From: a virus
Reading direction: 5' to 3' (one strand)
IMG/VR virus record: IMGVR_UViG_3300045120_000498
Coordinates: 1-64,000 of that record
Length of the DNA stretch: 64,000 bases
Under the pieces are notes generated by a model. The model had not been told where the DNA came from and made no database searches. It saw only the letters and a program-made list of their open reading frames with translations. Shown piece after piece: positions 18,601-24,852 of this stretch. The stretch's first letter is position 1, and every line of letters starts with the position of its first letter. The translations under genes were made by a program, and so were the position numbers.

Positions 18601-19095
18601 GCTCCACGCCACGCCGCCGTGCACGTGCGCCTCGGCCACCGACTCCAGCCCCGCGAACGGCCCGAACAGGCCGTCGTCGCCCGCGCTCGCAGGCGACGGA
18701 TCGTTCACCGCCGACGGCTCCACCCCCGCCTCTTGCAGCACGAACGTCGTCCGCTCGCGCACCGCCGACTTCAGCCGCACCCGAATCTCGCCATTCGGCG
18801 GCGCGTCCGGCCGCTCCATCACCCCGTAGTGCGGACACCGATCAGGCCGCGCATCCGGGTCGATCCCGAACCACGCCTGCTCGATGTCTCGCAACACACC
18901 GCCGACCACCTCGCGGGCCGACTGGAACCGGCCCTCCGCGAGCGCGAACGCGATGGCGTCCTCGTCCACGTGCAGCACCGGCACCGCGCCGCTCGACCGA
19001 CCGACCGACCGCTCCAGCCACTCGCGCACCGCCGCGTCGATCCGGCGCTCGCCGCGCTGCCGCGCGAACCCGTCCAGGCGCGGAGGCTCGGGCAT
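6646..19095 (-). CDS. Giant polyvalent head-morphogenesis protein, 4149 aa
   Basis: Seen: about residues 300-440 carry a MuF-like minor head segment ending in HTPDC (near 384) and HPPLHAGCPCRL (near 405), and the gene directly follows the portal, the usual MuF position. HELLH occurs at 778-782 and again at 2443-2447, each with a downstream Glu-rich helix: two zincin-type metallopeptidase domains. Residues about 1475-1607 resemble an ADP-ribosyltransferase-like domain. Near 3398, QGTGFAGGF inside a GNAT-like fold suggests an acetyltransferase. Several SH3/KOW-like segments lie between 2600 and 3200. The C terminus has a Pro-rich linker and four related repeats (from about 3559, 3750, 3947 and 4053) built on WPxxxKPAFxDLQxGDVI. 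Known: MuF and portal proteins are often fused to several enzyme domains (polyvalent proteins) and may be injected with DNA. Inferred: a virion-packaged multi-effector. ATG 19095 follows GAGGA inside the portal 3' end. Confidence 0.85.
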   Translation of the reverse strand: MPEPPRLDGFARQRGERRIDAAVREWLERSVGRSSGAVPVLHVDEDAIAFALAEGRFQSAREVVGGVLRDIEQAWFGIDPDARPDRCPHYGVMERPDAPPNGEIRVRLKSAVRERTTFVLQEAGVEPSAVNDPSPASAGDDGLFGPFAGLESVAEAHVHGGVAWSDVSGVDFPTDPGDELLDALTRRGVAWTIAEATATEPQTHADPPPTEPTPPSASAGQAASGLLGALGVSGVAAMPLMVGAKAAAGGADTVAAATSMVLQSLAVSAVKTTDAEAVAAAMGQHPELEPTDVDEVLDRERGYQAEFMRKMSRRVKRDLPKALRIEEAGDRRQAIQKIVDRERRYIEQRRQALSGRLAGFADMKRLQESSPQGAYWQLSNTVRQHTPDCIAMSGKAWPWAVLRKYHPPLHAGCPCRLLGIAEAQARGLLRRGALPDPADAMRRADAIARKARQLEEVDPALVDEYLALVEARSRTHPYDLRYAKGTVKGGQFRPRRGAAIPSTRAVVRRLGAAGSVLRDLVPEDRGAPRHRTVRLRGRRVSVPEHRNFQRVIDGHTFTSPPDSTNVYRDGKLISTPDAPEAHPDVLDWRKTGRLTVGTPPKFSADAQMVHDVLAGRSPQAVLKGTPADVLDAVARDAGFVHADSGEGWASYRHTDGSTVTVETKDGLVTDALVERSFVPKEEDFHRVEHAPKTWGEFLQDAVAVVGGIAARTDARWAYGTMGFDQSLHDHTGVHLWDGNVLVAPRVQADIEAALARADKGEADPFPATTARAYRTVVHELLHGVNPTNWRDYVDTRKPGAALEEALTDEVTGSVVNQLLDDHGLTDVAQWMANNPRHDASVGYYEHYRAALDELLNEAGIPVADRPALLWHMKTQMSPDERSAFLSERTGREPVELASFFTTQVTPDYVPMIGAAPDSPIRPATWTMKGERAGLGAIAVLRDGTPVPMVDAGERSGVPFGVLETGQIVTESDLQRVIPAEPGGPVHRVPFQWLGTGGFETLGVGDEVDFGEGTKGVVEDIDENADGTVRAVRVGGDYGSVWMTEARLAGATRAGDPKGAEPGAGQIKVTPHSLGPDLFLPTPVPGDLGTWQDAGFASQAEAGREALLLMLSPQMARLSAEDAGKRLAHLRALLRRGTGARQDLDRGELESEEVRLNALLEARANASETLRARIAAVQRARDGFLKISTSEFNRLYVGKDEMATLPDGSQMPYRTLLDETRKPFGEVSIVHDEDLPNALEVDAATYRADLLTPSERADAIGAVEPFLTRMLGDQWEGAVEDDPERALDMALWSAKGGVPMSPGLRREIGRMSVANKGMTPGVGVGAPVAFTQVGTGRKLNDDDLRRMTSVYTPDPLDAPRVLGAFNALASATAGQNSVIDLEGRLVTLRDVAADLPDPASGRDDEHKYQAAVYAANTPDPVTAYMQAVGYEAADLRGAGLGAVQYPAVPNPLATTGDSQLLPQSEVPDWLGSSAVRGVMHLSVRQDERAAIESHGIDVMAGRSPWGRGVWAATHSNPEFGDAVPVALRIEKPLHVTGRDDDHFRERYVEPVVADLRTRGVSPISPERDAMIADRLLADGYDGVIVNGGDEAVSMSPDSARPVERIEFDYRDAPPNLTYDQEREFAQMFRGRLGRSVFIQGRRNFIPLDEDFSRESEDGLVLFTSPAGTTRVLRAERQPDGTWGEAQVASAPRWRRTHPDLRQRRASTRTTPPPASPRAGPTPRPTLTPPPVTDAPVLDIRPGQSVVVREANGQLHGAQVSEVPRDGMVRVFVAENDHTLPEHSGWRTVAVSQIAMVDPWQPKAWDAVSIYATSYESFERIARGDSSITVPDWSGWRPGRENSLAELANIAMANRLSRTTGPLDPEFRVLASDAFRYGDHSHGVPQQAIAEGYAAIMGDWNSAVQRSPHWSRTVGDIARRLELPLPPEFETWMDAEDGNDNRIPPPDQKLAPEALFTQLREHDGGLLRPLTALLRENGFAEESSREGWILTRPEGRMQVTFDRRYRDLLPGETPPYEGQRQDWGVVNVRTSFIPAADATAGPRTLQRLQADLSVFDAQAAKNYLTARGWVKPGSYGYAPYFSPDGRYSLVYAGVDHVQRSHKWQLLEVMTNTRRVEAIRALASAGRWRDAIPVGTPFDTARQAADIVGEVEHAKDAPIFTVWPKSGLGTPMRFRVGRDGPMNDKVVEVGIPGAGPHDILTDAEAADAQERVRIAEAEAWNNATDQRTEAIREALTAATDAKRNPLKIGRGRTATMMEATSTEVEAVLKGLRMKPTTRNARRRTTPDGEEVLSRSYKSAETGASIIVDFAKRPTPLGPRYMLTDSRAFKLPGGSVALRRERVRGRVPQNQAEYAGDLTALALELSRANGVPEGKQSEISEVIFSTGTRRGTGYEGFSGLHQLRGYIRLGSAVLPALQRGIERRNNNEHLTNQEKADLYASYKVMAHELLHSVNQDRDPINTYGGVGLEEAVVEELAHVTARDWLGEHGYHDVLEWAQENPSNERVLGSYRGFRQGMRTIMDDAKVPQGERQALLMRLRYGYPGESRLERLNQLMRDANGGTIPSGRESSTRLYGSASDGNRTPPNFQAVLKLDPHPTPLEQGQVVTDRAGNVVRLIGTSGVGQSVEWYGESPDGTQRLYKATELVPIGAGLAPERFPEGADPYRSRDQLRIGSVVTVGDRLGRITATYRQDSAGRNRAGYTIQWLDDGSFDGLAPDSEFGIVQHEAIRPVEGTQVAVLHNGEVKLGTVERDTYGTLGIAIPGEYVRGVTPERALPPLTAKGGSVLWRGREWKAGERVRVGDVEGIVWDTAAGDGITILTQTGEGTRGEPTHRELRVGAGDAGVPVAPTSRLVAAESLAFRPRSLSGAGDVEVMAGRRYVTPSGAPVVVAGFAPTATAGEWAVIDHTGHPWRPSDLSEWVPTVGNIATLSDGEEAYVGSIVRSTRAIGARPQPGEAPGTRSPMKVLGIRPDGRIRAVILGADGSPSGTEVVRWPEFLMLAPGHAQPDRPEPQPPLDPNEIPGGWIRPGGGGMVLAYGDERNPRLSRDDLRTQALMEVAEEPDGGLVKLRQGAEHHMLDPATLRVASRIASGHIVTQGDLVTTSGEDSHDGIVESVDWRGAFPVIKLVGDDTAYDPRHLRVTTLPNGLKAGDPVRYERGTVAGLRTTTSGEGWIIGMAENAPQPTVLVRDMASNAEVLVEPSAVTRWKPEPLTRVEPVVGLSKAMGELGRVDWADTAETRRLGEKIGTSFATQMAEGAAAALVRQADDERGILTGEKPRAFLAASIEAVYTNEAAARTLQTDHPMLYEWAVDSLAQNGVVLPPWVEAPTYDLKSEAWLRSSFSGVFGRSDLRAMVTSTTVRGDHMAVGGSVIDAGGSRVGEFKRAIYPDAQKVHHSYLQIQDSHQGTGFAGGFIRKTEKAYVDAGITAITVSATLKNGAYTWATMGFQVQSNQKATMRGLVDSAARSSRITADEATHLRERIDSGDIAVIEQLAHADGRPAGTERPNFNLGQKVLVGQSWSGVKYLPGHASYVPRPDRPPRPPRAEPPPPPEPPEPPPAPVPVGGVGAVQPDGVMPEWPVLPKAAFTDIQPGDVLRFGETNGYYLKIDRTESGVVHGTVVASNMRGRPVGQSRELLATHYAFDQWTYHGPATPPEPPPAPEPPPSGPLSMENITPGFQFTMTTPDGDVAWTGRVTDTHPAGPSSGRSITVEQKQFDANAPGDNMRWGSGFLMYEDEWQQLVGQRRIRARPPEADPTLGAMQPQGVIPEWPVLPKPAFDDLQVGDVIGRTDGQEKHFVKITDIDGRGQVRGTIVASNVVNTFPVGEQRTVGPLGWGGFGDAWQFYGHVAPDAPAAPGTAPGWVPSAANVTTGFMVRMEDPYGHPDRTFQVAGRFGERMLHLKRWNAETRQWGGDEPWSYDEWDRAAQIGQLHAADAPAGSAEAPTVEASGPLGTPQAFGVLPSWPVREKPAYSALRVGDVIRRSEDGETYWMRVTEANATGRTRTEVIASNVDHRQIGDVRSINSGIWGLDWWTYHGNAESDEPPSAPLVPSAPEAPAGVGAVQRVGVIPDWPEQEKPAFRDLQPGDVISRRDPSTATNYFVRIVENRGSAVVGEVVATDVPATWGIGEERVLTPTGWGADVWRYNGSALASQNE

Positions 19096-19096
19096 C

Positions 19097-21040
19097 TCAG
19101 TCCTCGGTCACTAGCTCGACAGCCGCGATCCACGCATCGCGGAACGCCGGATCGGCCAGAAGCTCCGCCTCCAGCATCGACAGCGCCGACTGCTGCACCA
19201 CGCGCTGCTCCGGCGGCGGCTGCTTCATCGGCGCGCCATACGGGTTCGTCGCCTGATCCACGCCATCGCCGCCGGTCGGCGCGCCCTCGCCCTGACTGTT
19301 CTGCTGCTGCTGATCCGACGGCGGCTGCTCCGGCGGCGCGCCCTGCGCCGCGGCCTGCGCCGCAACCACCGCCGGGTCCTGATAGCCGACCGGCAGGATG
19401 CGTTCCACCGCCTCTGCCGGGTCCTGCATCTCGAACGCCTCGCCGAGCGTGATCGTCAGCAGCGTCCGGCTCAACTCCAGGTTCGTGTTGTTCGGGTCGA
19501 ACGTCCGCGCCGTGTTCGTCACCGCGCTCACCAGGTCAGCCATCATCCGCCGCAGCGCCGACGGCATCTTGAACTCGTAGCTCAGGTCGCGCTCCGTCTG
19601 CGTCTCGTCCTGATCGTCCGCCGCTTCCTGCGTCGCCGTCGTGGTCGTCGTGGTCGTCTCCGCCTCCGGCTCGATGGCCGCCAGCGCCGACCCCTCCGGC
19701 GTCGCGAACTTGTCCAGCCGTCCCACCTCGACGGCCCGCTCGATCACCCGGTCGATGAACGCCCGGTACAGGTTCTCGAACAACTCCTGCCGCGCCTCGA
19801 CGTGCTTCAGCACCGGCAACTCCAGCGCCGTGTTGCCAGCCACAGTGCTCGCGCTCGCGTCGCCCAGGTAGTGCTGCGGCCAGCCGACCGCCGCGCTCAC
19901 CTGCGCCCGGATCATCTGCGTGTCCTGGATGGCGTTCGCCGACCCCGAATCGAGCTTGAACGGCGCCGAGTTCACCGCGTCGTTCTCCAGCAGGATCGAG
20001 GCGTTCGCCGGAGGAATCTTCGCCGCGCCCGTGTCCGGGATCGTCGCCGCGCCCAACTCCGACCGCCGCGAGATGGCCTGCGACGCCAGCTTCGACAACT
20101 GGCCCGGCGTCGCCTTCGCGGTCTGCTTCATGATGTACGCCGCCGCCGCCTTCGCCATGTCCACCCGCGCAGCGACGACCTCGTTGTAGCCCGACAGCCA
20201 CCGGAGCGTCCGCTGCATCGTCGGCACGCCGAACGCCATCTCCGACATCCGGTTCTGCGCGACGTGGTAGATGCGGCCCTCCGCCAGCTTCTCTGCGGGC
20301 GGCGTCGGGAACGTGACGCCTTCCTCTCGCAACACGCGCGGGTTCAGCCAGTGCTCGTAGTAGACGACCTTCTGGCCCATCCGCAGGTTCGACTGCTGAT
20401 CCCGCTCGTTCGTCAGGCCGCCGCGGCCGCCGCTCGTGCCGCCCGCCGTCTTCAGCATGTCGTTCTTGAAGTCCCACTCCGCGTCGGCCTTCTCGACCAC
20501 GTAGTAGAGGATGCGCATGGGGTTGTCCTGATCGCGCACCACGTCCACCACGCGGTCGTGCGGCATCACGGACACCTTCACCTTGCCGTCGTCGCCGCCG
20601 TCGAAGATCGTCAGGAACAGGTTCGACTGGAGCGACAGGTCGGTGCCCAGCGCCATCTGCGCCGCGTACGTCGTCAGCGCCGCCTTGTTGTCCACGTCGT
20701 CCCACGCCTCGTCGATCACGACCTGCACCTCGGGATCGCGCGCACGCGGGCGAGGCACGCCCCGCGCGAACGTAAAGTCGTTCTGCAGGTCCACCGCAGC
20801 GCCCGCCATCGGGTCGGTCCGCCACACGTCCCGCGCCGCGTGCGCCCACTGCCGCCGCGTCGCGATGGGCGCATCCGGCTGCCCCGTCCGGGTCAGGTAG
20901 TCGAGCGCCGTGTACCCGATCATGTCCAGGTCGCGCCGCGTCGCGCGAAGCTCGGTGACGGTCGCCTCGTGCAGCGCCAGGTCGTCCGTCGTGACGACCG
21001 CGAACCCGGTCGCCTCCCGAAGCCGATCAAGCAAACCCAT
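19097..21040 (-). CDS. Portal protein, 647 aa
   Basis: Forms the dodecameric DNA channel at one capsid vertex. The N terminus (LDRLREATGF), the WRTDPMAGAAVDLQNDFTF segment, the long helical clip/stem region and the C-terminal part with GWPQHYLGD and GNTALELPVLKH are typical of SPP1/HK97-type actinophage portals, and the length fits. The C terminus is Gln/Pro/Gly-rich. It overlaps the small gene upstream by 14 bases and is followed by the MuF-type giant gene, the classic portal-MuF order. The large terminase is 16 kb away, which is unusual. Confidence 0.85.
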   Translation of the reverse strand: MGLLDRLREATGFAVVTTDDLALHEATVTELRATRRDLDMIGYTALDYLTRTGQPDAPIATRRQWAHAARDVWRTDPMAGAAVDLQNDFTFARGVPRPRARDPEVQVVIDEAWDDVDNKAALTTYAAQMALGTDLSLQSNLFLTIFDGGDDGKVKVSVMPHDRVVDVVRDQDNPMRILYYVVEKADAEWDFKNDMLKTAGGTSGGRGGLTNERDQQSNLRMGQKVVYYEHWLNPRVLREEGVTFPTPPAEKLAEGRIYHVAQNRMSEMAFGVPTMQRTLRWLSGYNEVVAARVDMAKAAAAYIMKQTAKATPGQLSKLASQAISRRSELGAATIPDTGAAKIPPANASILLENDAVNSAPFKLDSGSANAIQDTQMIRAQVSAAVGWPQHYLGDASASTVAGNTALELPVLKHVEARQELFENLYRAFIDRVIERAVEVGRLDKFATPEGSALAAIEPEAETTTTTTTATQEAADDQDETQTERDLSYEFKMPSALRRMMADLVSAVTNTARTFDPNNTNLELSRTLLTITLGEAFEMQDPAEAVERILPVGYQDPAVVAAQAAAQGAPPEQPPSDQQQQNSQGEGAPTGGDGVDQATNPYGAPMKQPPPEQRVVQQSALSMLEAELLADPAFRDAWIAAVELVTED

Positions 21041-21239
21041 CGACGCCCTCCCGTGACCGCCGGACGAGCTTCATCTTACGGACGACGGACATATCGTGCT
21101 CCCCCGTGACCTCCGTCCGACAGTTCTCGACCACTGCGCGGGGACCGTCGATCAGAAGTATCTGGAACAGACGCCGACCGTCCGTCAGATAGTCACCGAC
21201 CATCGGCTCGTATCGACGGAGCGTTCCCTGGTCCGCCAT
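21027..21239 (-). CDS. Small protein upstream of portal, 70 aa
   Basis: Not recognised; beta-rich N terminus (GDYLTDGRRLFQILL) with a basic C terminus. It overlaps the portal start by 14 bases, so portal translation is probably coupled to it. Confidence 0.55.
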   Translation of the reverse strand: MADQGTLRRYEPMVGDYLTDGRRLFQILLIDGPRAVVENCRTEVTGEHDMSVVRKMKLVRRSREGVDGFA

Positions 21240-21256
21240 GCGAGCATCATAGGCCG

Positions 21257-21520
21257 CTACACGTCCACCAGTTCAGTACGCCGCGCCGCCCACACCCGCT
21301 CCTTCTCCGCTTGCCACGTCGGGCACGCGCAGTAGTCGCCCAGGCAGAACGCCATCAGCGACCGCGGACTCGTCGCCGCCATGATCGCCGACCGCTCCAC
21401 CCGGCAGTGGCAGCCGGACCCCGCCACCGCCTCGGCAATCGGCTCACCGGCGGGACAGCCCACCACGGGATCGAACACCCGTGGCAGGCCCGCCGTGATC
21501 CTCACGCGCGTGTCCGCCAT
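21257..21520 (-). CDS. Cys-rich small protein, 87 aa
   Basis: Contains GCHCRV near residue 36 and FCLGDYCACP near 58, enough Cys/His for one zinc site. Similar short Cys-cluster proteins are scattered through this genome. Function unknown. Confidence 0.55.
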   Translation of the reverse strand: MADTRVRITAGLPRVFDPVVGCPAGEPIAEAVAGSGCHCRVERSAIMAATSPRSLMAFCLGDYCACPTWQAEKERVWAARRTELVDV

Positions 21521-21534
21521 CCGGCGGATGCTAC

Positions 21535-21897
21535 CTACGTCAGCGCGAACTCGGGCGAACGGCCCCGCGACTCGCCCGTGCGACGCACCTGCTCGCGCCG
21601 CTCCAGCACCCCGAGCGCGTGCGTTGCGCGCGACCGCGGCCCGCCGATGCGACGGCTAATCTCCGCCTTCGTCATCGGCCCTTCGCCGGTCAGCAGTTCC
21701 GCCACCTTGTCCGCGAAGTCCGGCTCGTCGCGCCGCTGGCCGACCGCCGGGTCGAGCGACTTCAGCGCCGTCTCGATCCGCCGCAGGTCGGCCTTCGCAG
21801 CGTCCAGCCGCTCCATCAGCGCACGCACCTCGTCGTGCTTCTCGTCGCGCGCAGCGACAAGTTCCGCGGTCGCTGTATCCATCCGCGATCCGGCCAT
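21535..21897 (-). CDS. Winged-helix protein, 120 aa
   Basis: Residues about 10-50 are a coiled coil, followed by a winged-helix domain with MTKAEISRRIGG as helix 2/turn and a basic recognition helix and wing (SRATHALGVLERREQVRRTG). Probably a small DNA-binding regulator. ATG 21897 has AAGGGAG eight bases upstream; an earlier ATG (21933) lacks an RBS. A candidate for one of the phage transcription factors. Confidence 0.6.
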   Translation of the reverse strand: MAGSRMDTATAELVAARDEKHDEVRALMERLDAAKADLRRIETALKSLDPAVGQRRDEPDFADKVAELLTGEGPMTKAEISRRIGGPRSRATHALGVLERREQVRRTGESRGRSPEFALT

Positions 21898-21982
21898 GTT
21901 GAAGCTCCCTTGCACTCGGGGGTTCGTCGGCACGAACCCAGTACGCGAAGATTACCAGCCCGGTGTCGGTATGTGCCAGCCG

Positions 21983-22552
21983 CTAGCGCGACCCGGCGAC
22001 CGCTTCCACGTCACCGTCAGCCATGAGCAACTGACGGTCGAGCGACCGGATCGTGCGCGAGCCGGTGCGCTTCTCAGCACACTCCGGTCCCAGCCCGCGC
22101 TCGATGGACTCGATGTCGGTCAGTTGCGCGCCGCACCGGCCGCACCGCGCCGCTTCGACCGCCTCGACCGTGCCGTTGCTCGGCGTCGGCACCTCGCCCG
22201 TCCAGGCGTACTGGAGCGCCGCATGCGCCGCGTACCGGATCAGCGGCCGATGCCCGCGCTCGTCCCGCCCCTCGAACGCCTGCCGCGAGAGCAGGTTCAG
22301 GTGCAGGCACGTGATCGGCTGCACGCCGTTCGCCCAGTCGGCCGACCCGTGCACGCTCACGCTCAGGTTCCGCGAACCGTCACGGCCATGCCACTGCCGG
22401 ATGGCGAACGTCTCGTGGTAGCGGCGGCCTCCGTCAGCCTGCGCCACCGTCACGGTGACGAGGACGACGCCCTTCCGATTATCGGACTGGGCGAGTGCCG
22501 CCAGTTGCCGACCGACGCGAGTGTCGGTGTTGATCGGGAAGTCGTAGAACAC
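21983..22552 (-). CDS. DUF6011-type zinc protein, 189 aa
   Basis: The C-terminal part holds CGRCGAQLTD...RGLGPECAEK (about residues 137-162), the four-Cys signature I associate with DUF6011 domains of phage proteins, preceded by a beta-rich domain of unknown role. The start is GTG 22552 with GAGAGG six bases upstream. It has its own palindromic promoter. Confidence 0.65.
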   Translation of the reverse strand: MFYDFPINTDTRVGRQLAALAQSDNRKGVVLVTVTVAQADGGRRYHETFAIRQWHGRDGSRNLSVSVHGSADWANGVQPITCLHLNLLSRQAFEGRDERGHRPLIRYAAHAALQYAWTGEVPTPSNGTVEAVEAARCGRCGAQLTDIESIERGLGPECAEKRTGSRTIRSLDRQLLMADGDVEAVAGSR

Positions 22553-22575
22553 GGCTACCTCTCATCGCTCGGCCA

Positions 22576-22600
22576 AGCGTAGCACACGTTGTGTGTCTCA
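22576..22600 (-). promoter_or_regulatory. Palindromic promoter without stem-loop
   Basis: Minus strand GAGACACACAACGTGTGCTACGCTT; extended -10 TGC-TACGCT. A short leader with GAGAGG precedes GTG 22552; no stem-loop is present. Confidence 0.65.
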
Positions 22601-22620
22601 GAGGGGTCAGCCGAAGGCGC

Positions 22621-22642
22621 CGAGGGGCATACGCACCCCTCG
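22621..22642 (-). terminator. Possible terminator hairpin
   Basis: CGAGGGG (22621-22627) and CCCCTCG (22636-22642) form a 7-bp stem with an 8-base loop in the 180-base gap after the stop at 22782. I see nothing else in that gap. Confidence 0.4.
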
Positions 22643-22781
22643 ACGCCCGTGTGGCTCCACGCCTGCCTCCTGCCACGGAAGGCCGACAGCCCAGTGTAGA
22701 CCGCCTACCCCCCAACGGTCCCGCCCGCGGACCATTCCCAGCGAGTCCAGGCCGCGAGTCCCTACTAGCCGTCGAACGGTA

Positions 22782-23153
22782 CTACCGCTCGGCCGCGTCT
22801 GCCGGATGCGGCATCTCGCGCTCTGCCACCCACACCACACGCCGCTTCGGTATCCGGTTCGCAACACGCACCTCCCGCAGCACCGGCCCCCACTGCGGCA
22901 CCAGGTGCACGGCGTCCTTCGCGTCCAGCGACACCTCCCACAGGTCCCACCAGCCGTACGGCGAACCGAACGCCTGCGCCGACAGCCGCCACGCTCGCAC
23001 CGGCGTCGGACCCAGGCAGATCATCTGCTCCCAGTCCGTCACCGCCATCACGCCGCCCGGCGCCGTCGGCCGCTTCCCGGGCACCAGCCCGAGCCGCGTG
23101 ATCCCCGTCCGGCGCTCCCGCGGGGACCAGTGAAAGAGCACGTCGAGGATCAC
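22782..23153 (-). CDS. Hypothetical protein, 123 aa
   Basis: Begins ILDVLFHWSPRERRTGI, then GLVPGK and a CLGPTPVRAWRLS block. The H-x-S...G-hydrophobic-x-PG pattern is reminiscent of ADP-ribosyltransferase-like N termini, but I cannot confirm this. Start GTG 23153, with a weak RBS. Last gene of the SNF2/HNH operon. Confidence 0.55.
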   Translation of the reverse strand: MILDVLFHWSPRERRTGITRLGLVPGKRPTAPGGVMAVTDWEQMICLGPTPVRAWRLSAQAFGSPYGWWDLWEVSLDAKDAVHLVPQWGPVLREVRVANRIPKRRVVWVAEREMPHPADAAER

Positions 23154-23163
23154 TCATCCGAGC

Positions 23164-23553
23164 TTATACGGCGGCCGCCCGGTCGCCTGTCAGCCGTCGC
23201 CATGCCGCCGCAATCCCGCCCGCCACGAACACCGCCCGCGCCTGCTCCTCCACCGTCAGATGCGGCAACAGGTCAATCGTCCGGCGGTCATACGACCGGT
23301 GATGCGTCACGCACAGCGGCACCACGTCCACCGGGTTCACCCACAGCGTCTCGTCGCCCAGCGTGCGCGGCCCGTCGTGCTCGCGGCCGATCAGGTGCGC
23401 AGCCTCCACCTTGCCCTTCCGCTTGCACGCCCGACACCGACCCTCCGCCTTGCACTTCGCCAGCGCGTCCGACCAGTCCCGCTCCACCCGCACCCGCTTC
23501 ATCGCCGACCGCTTCAACGGCGTGTTGCGAGCGGGCGGCCCGGACCGCTTCAT
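23164..23553 (-). CDS. HNH endonuclease, 129 aa
   Basis: The HNH core is visible: CRAC (about 40-43), AAHLIGRE (His-bearing first strand, about 52), NPVDVVPLC and THHRSYD (about 85-95), with a basic N terminus. Such standalone HNH proteins nick or cut DNA and in many phages assist packaging. ATG 23553 overlaps the preceding stop (ATGA). An antisense copy of GTGTTGCGAG lies in codons 8-11. Confidence 0.75.
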   Translation of the reverse strand: MKRSGPPARNTPLKRSAMKRVRVERDWSDALAKCKAEGRCRACKRKGKVEAAHLIGREHDGPRTLGDETLWVNPVDVVPLCVTHHRSYDRRTIDLLPHLTVEEQARAVFVAGGIAAAWRRLTGDRAAAV

Positions 23554-23819
23554 CGCCGCCGTCGGAAGTCCGCCGCGTAAGGGCACTCGGCGAAGTGAGT
23601 CACGTACCGCAGCGCGCCCGCCGGAGCCGCCTCGCCCTTCTTCAGCACGTGCGCGAGCGGCGGCCGGGCGCCATCCGCGGGCAGGATGATCACGTTCCCG
23701 TCCGGCACCGGCTCCGGGTTCAGCGGCATCATCCGCGGCGGCGCGGCCTGCCACCCCGTCTCGGTCGCGTAGAACTTCACCGGCGCGCCGCACTTCGAGC
23801 ACTGATTGACCGGCGCCAT
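23550..23819 (-). CDS. Zinc-finger-type protein, 89 aa
   Basis: Begins with NQCSKCGAPV (CxxC) and ends with THFAECPYA, giving a likely C2HC zinc site around a beta-rich insert. A recurrent small actinophage architecture of unknown function. ATG 23819 overlaps the stop before it (TGATG). Confidence 0.6.
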   Translation of the reverse strand: MAPVNQCSKCGAPVKFYATETGWQAAPPRMMPLNPEPVPDGNVIILPADGARPPLAHVLKKGEAAPAGALRYVTHFAECPYAADFRRRR

Positions 23820-24127
23820 CACGCAGCCCGGCCGCGGCACACCCCAGCCCGCGGCTCCATCCGCACCCGGCGTCGGACGCCACCGCCCCTCTCAGCGCCC
23901 CCGGCACGGCACGACACGACGCGATCCGCCGCACGCTGCCGAACCCCTGTCTCCGCCGGGCGGCGCTCACGCGCCCGCCTACGCGCCTCGCGCGCGAGCC
24001 GTCGAAGCTCCGGCAGCAGCCGCTCGACCACGCGCTTTACCGCCGCCGCGAACTTGCGCACCACGCCAGCCAGCCGCTCCATCGCACGCCGGAACCGCTC
24101 CATCATCTCGATCAGGTCGTCGGACAC
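23819..24127 (-). CDS. Very basic helical protein, 102 aa
   Basis: A long amphipathic helix (residues 1-60) followed by an extremely Arg-rich tail. GTG 24127 has GAGGGGG upstream. It could bind nucleic acid by charge alone; no family recognised. Confidence 0.5.
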   Translation of the reverse strand: MSDDLIEMMERFRRAMERLAGVVRKFAAAVKRVVERLLPELRRLAREARRRARERRPAETGVRQRAADRVVSCRAGGAERGGGVRRRVRMEPRAGVCRGRAA

Positions 24128-24166
24128 GCTGCCCCCTCGGTCAAGGATAATCAGCCCCGCCGCAGG

Positions 24167-24346
24167 TCACGACTTCCGCCTCCGCCGCCTGCGCGCCTGC
24201 ACCATGTCCGACGCCAGCTTCAGGCGCGCGTGGTGCGGCTGCTCCATCAGCAGCCGCGTCGGGCCGATGCACTTCACGCCGCTCGCAACACCACACACCG
24301 GGCAGGCCGCGCCCTTGACCGCGAACTCCGCCGTCTTCTCGTCCAT
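24167..24346 (-). CDS. Small zinc-binding-type protein, 59 aa
   Basis: Pattern CPVCGVASGVKC followed by HHAR and a run of Arg: the C-x2-C-x8-C...H layout of the small zinc modules repeated in this genome (24852-25067, 52483-52680). TGATG overlap upstream. Contains one GTGTTGCGAG copy read as GVAS. Confidence 0.6.
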   Translation of the reverse strand: MDEKTAEFAVKGAACPVCGVASGVKCIGPTRLLMEQPHHARLKLASDMVQARRRRRRKS

Positions 24347-24852
24347 CAGAACCGATTCCCAGGCACGAACGCCGCACCCGGCAGCAACTCCGACATCGGC
24401 CGAAGCGCAGCCTGCGGGACGAAGAACGCCGGTCGGCCCTTCCTCGCCGGATCGCCCCACCACCGCGTCTGCTTGCCGTTGGCGCCGTGAATCCAGCCGA
24501 CCATCGTCAGCGTCGGCGGGGTGCCCGTCACGAGCACGAACGTCCCGTCTTCCGGATCGCGGGCGGTGTCGTGCAGGATCAGCCGTCCGTTCGCGTAGGT
24601 CGTGCTCCGCACGTGGATGTTCGGGAACACGTCCGGCGCGCCGGTCACGCGCTCCAGCACCGCGTACCAGTGCCGCCCGAGCGTCCGCGAGACGACGTAC
24701 TCCGCCGCGGCGCCCAGAGCGTGGTTCTCGGTCGGATCGCGCGGCGGCGCGCCGTACGGCTCAGGACGGCCCTTCTCGACCGCCGCCTGCTGGCGCAACA
24801 CACCGACGTACGCCACGTACCGCATCTCGATGCCGGACAGCCCGACCCGCAT
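24346..24852 (-). CDS. Possible PD-(D/E)xK-like protein, 168 aa
   Basis: Residues about 45-120 contain GAAAEYVVSRTLGRHW, then APDVFPNIHVRST and DGTFVLVTG: an acidic residue, a D-x-hydrophobic strand and a further strand, the usual layout of PD-(D/E)xK nucleases, but the final lysine is not obvious. Coupled by TGATG overlap downstream of the helicase. A role in DNA processing is inferred mostly from context. Confidence 0.5.
   Translation of the reverse strand: MRVGLSGIEMRYVAYVGVLRQQAAVEKGRPEPYGAPPRDPTENHALGAAAEYVVSRTLGRHWYAVLERVTGAPDVFPNIHVRSTTYANGRLILHDTARDPEDGTFVLVTGTPPTLTMVGWIHGANGKQTRWWGDPARKGRPAFFVPQAALRPMSELLPGAAFVPGNRF

Noticed and set aside
19097-24127. Small genes around the portal as capsid, scaffold or protease candidates
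   Set aside because: None has the length or motifs of a major capsid protein, scaffold or prohead protease; most are zinc or winged-helix proteins.
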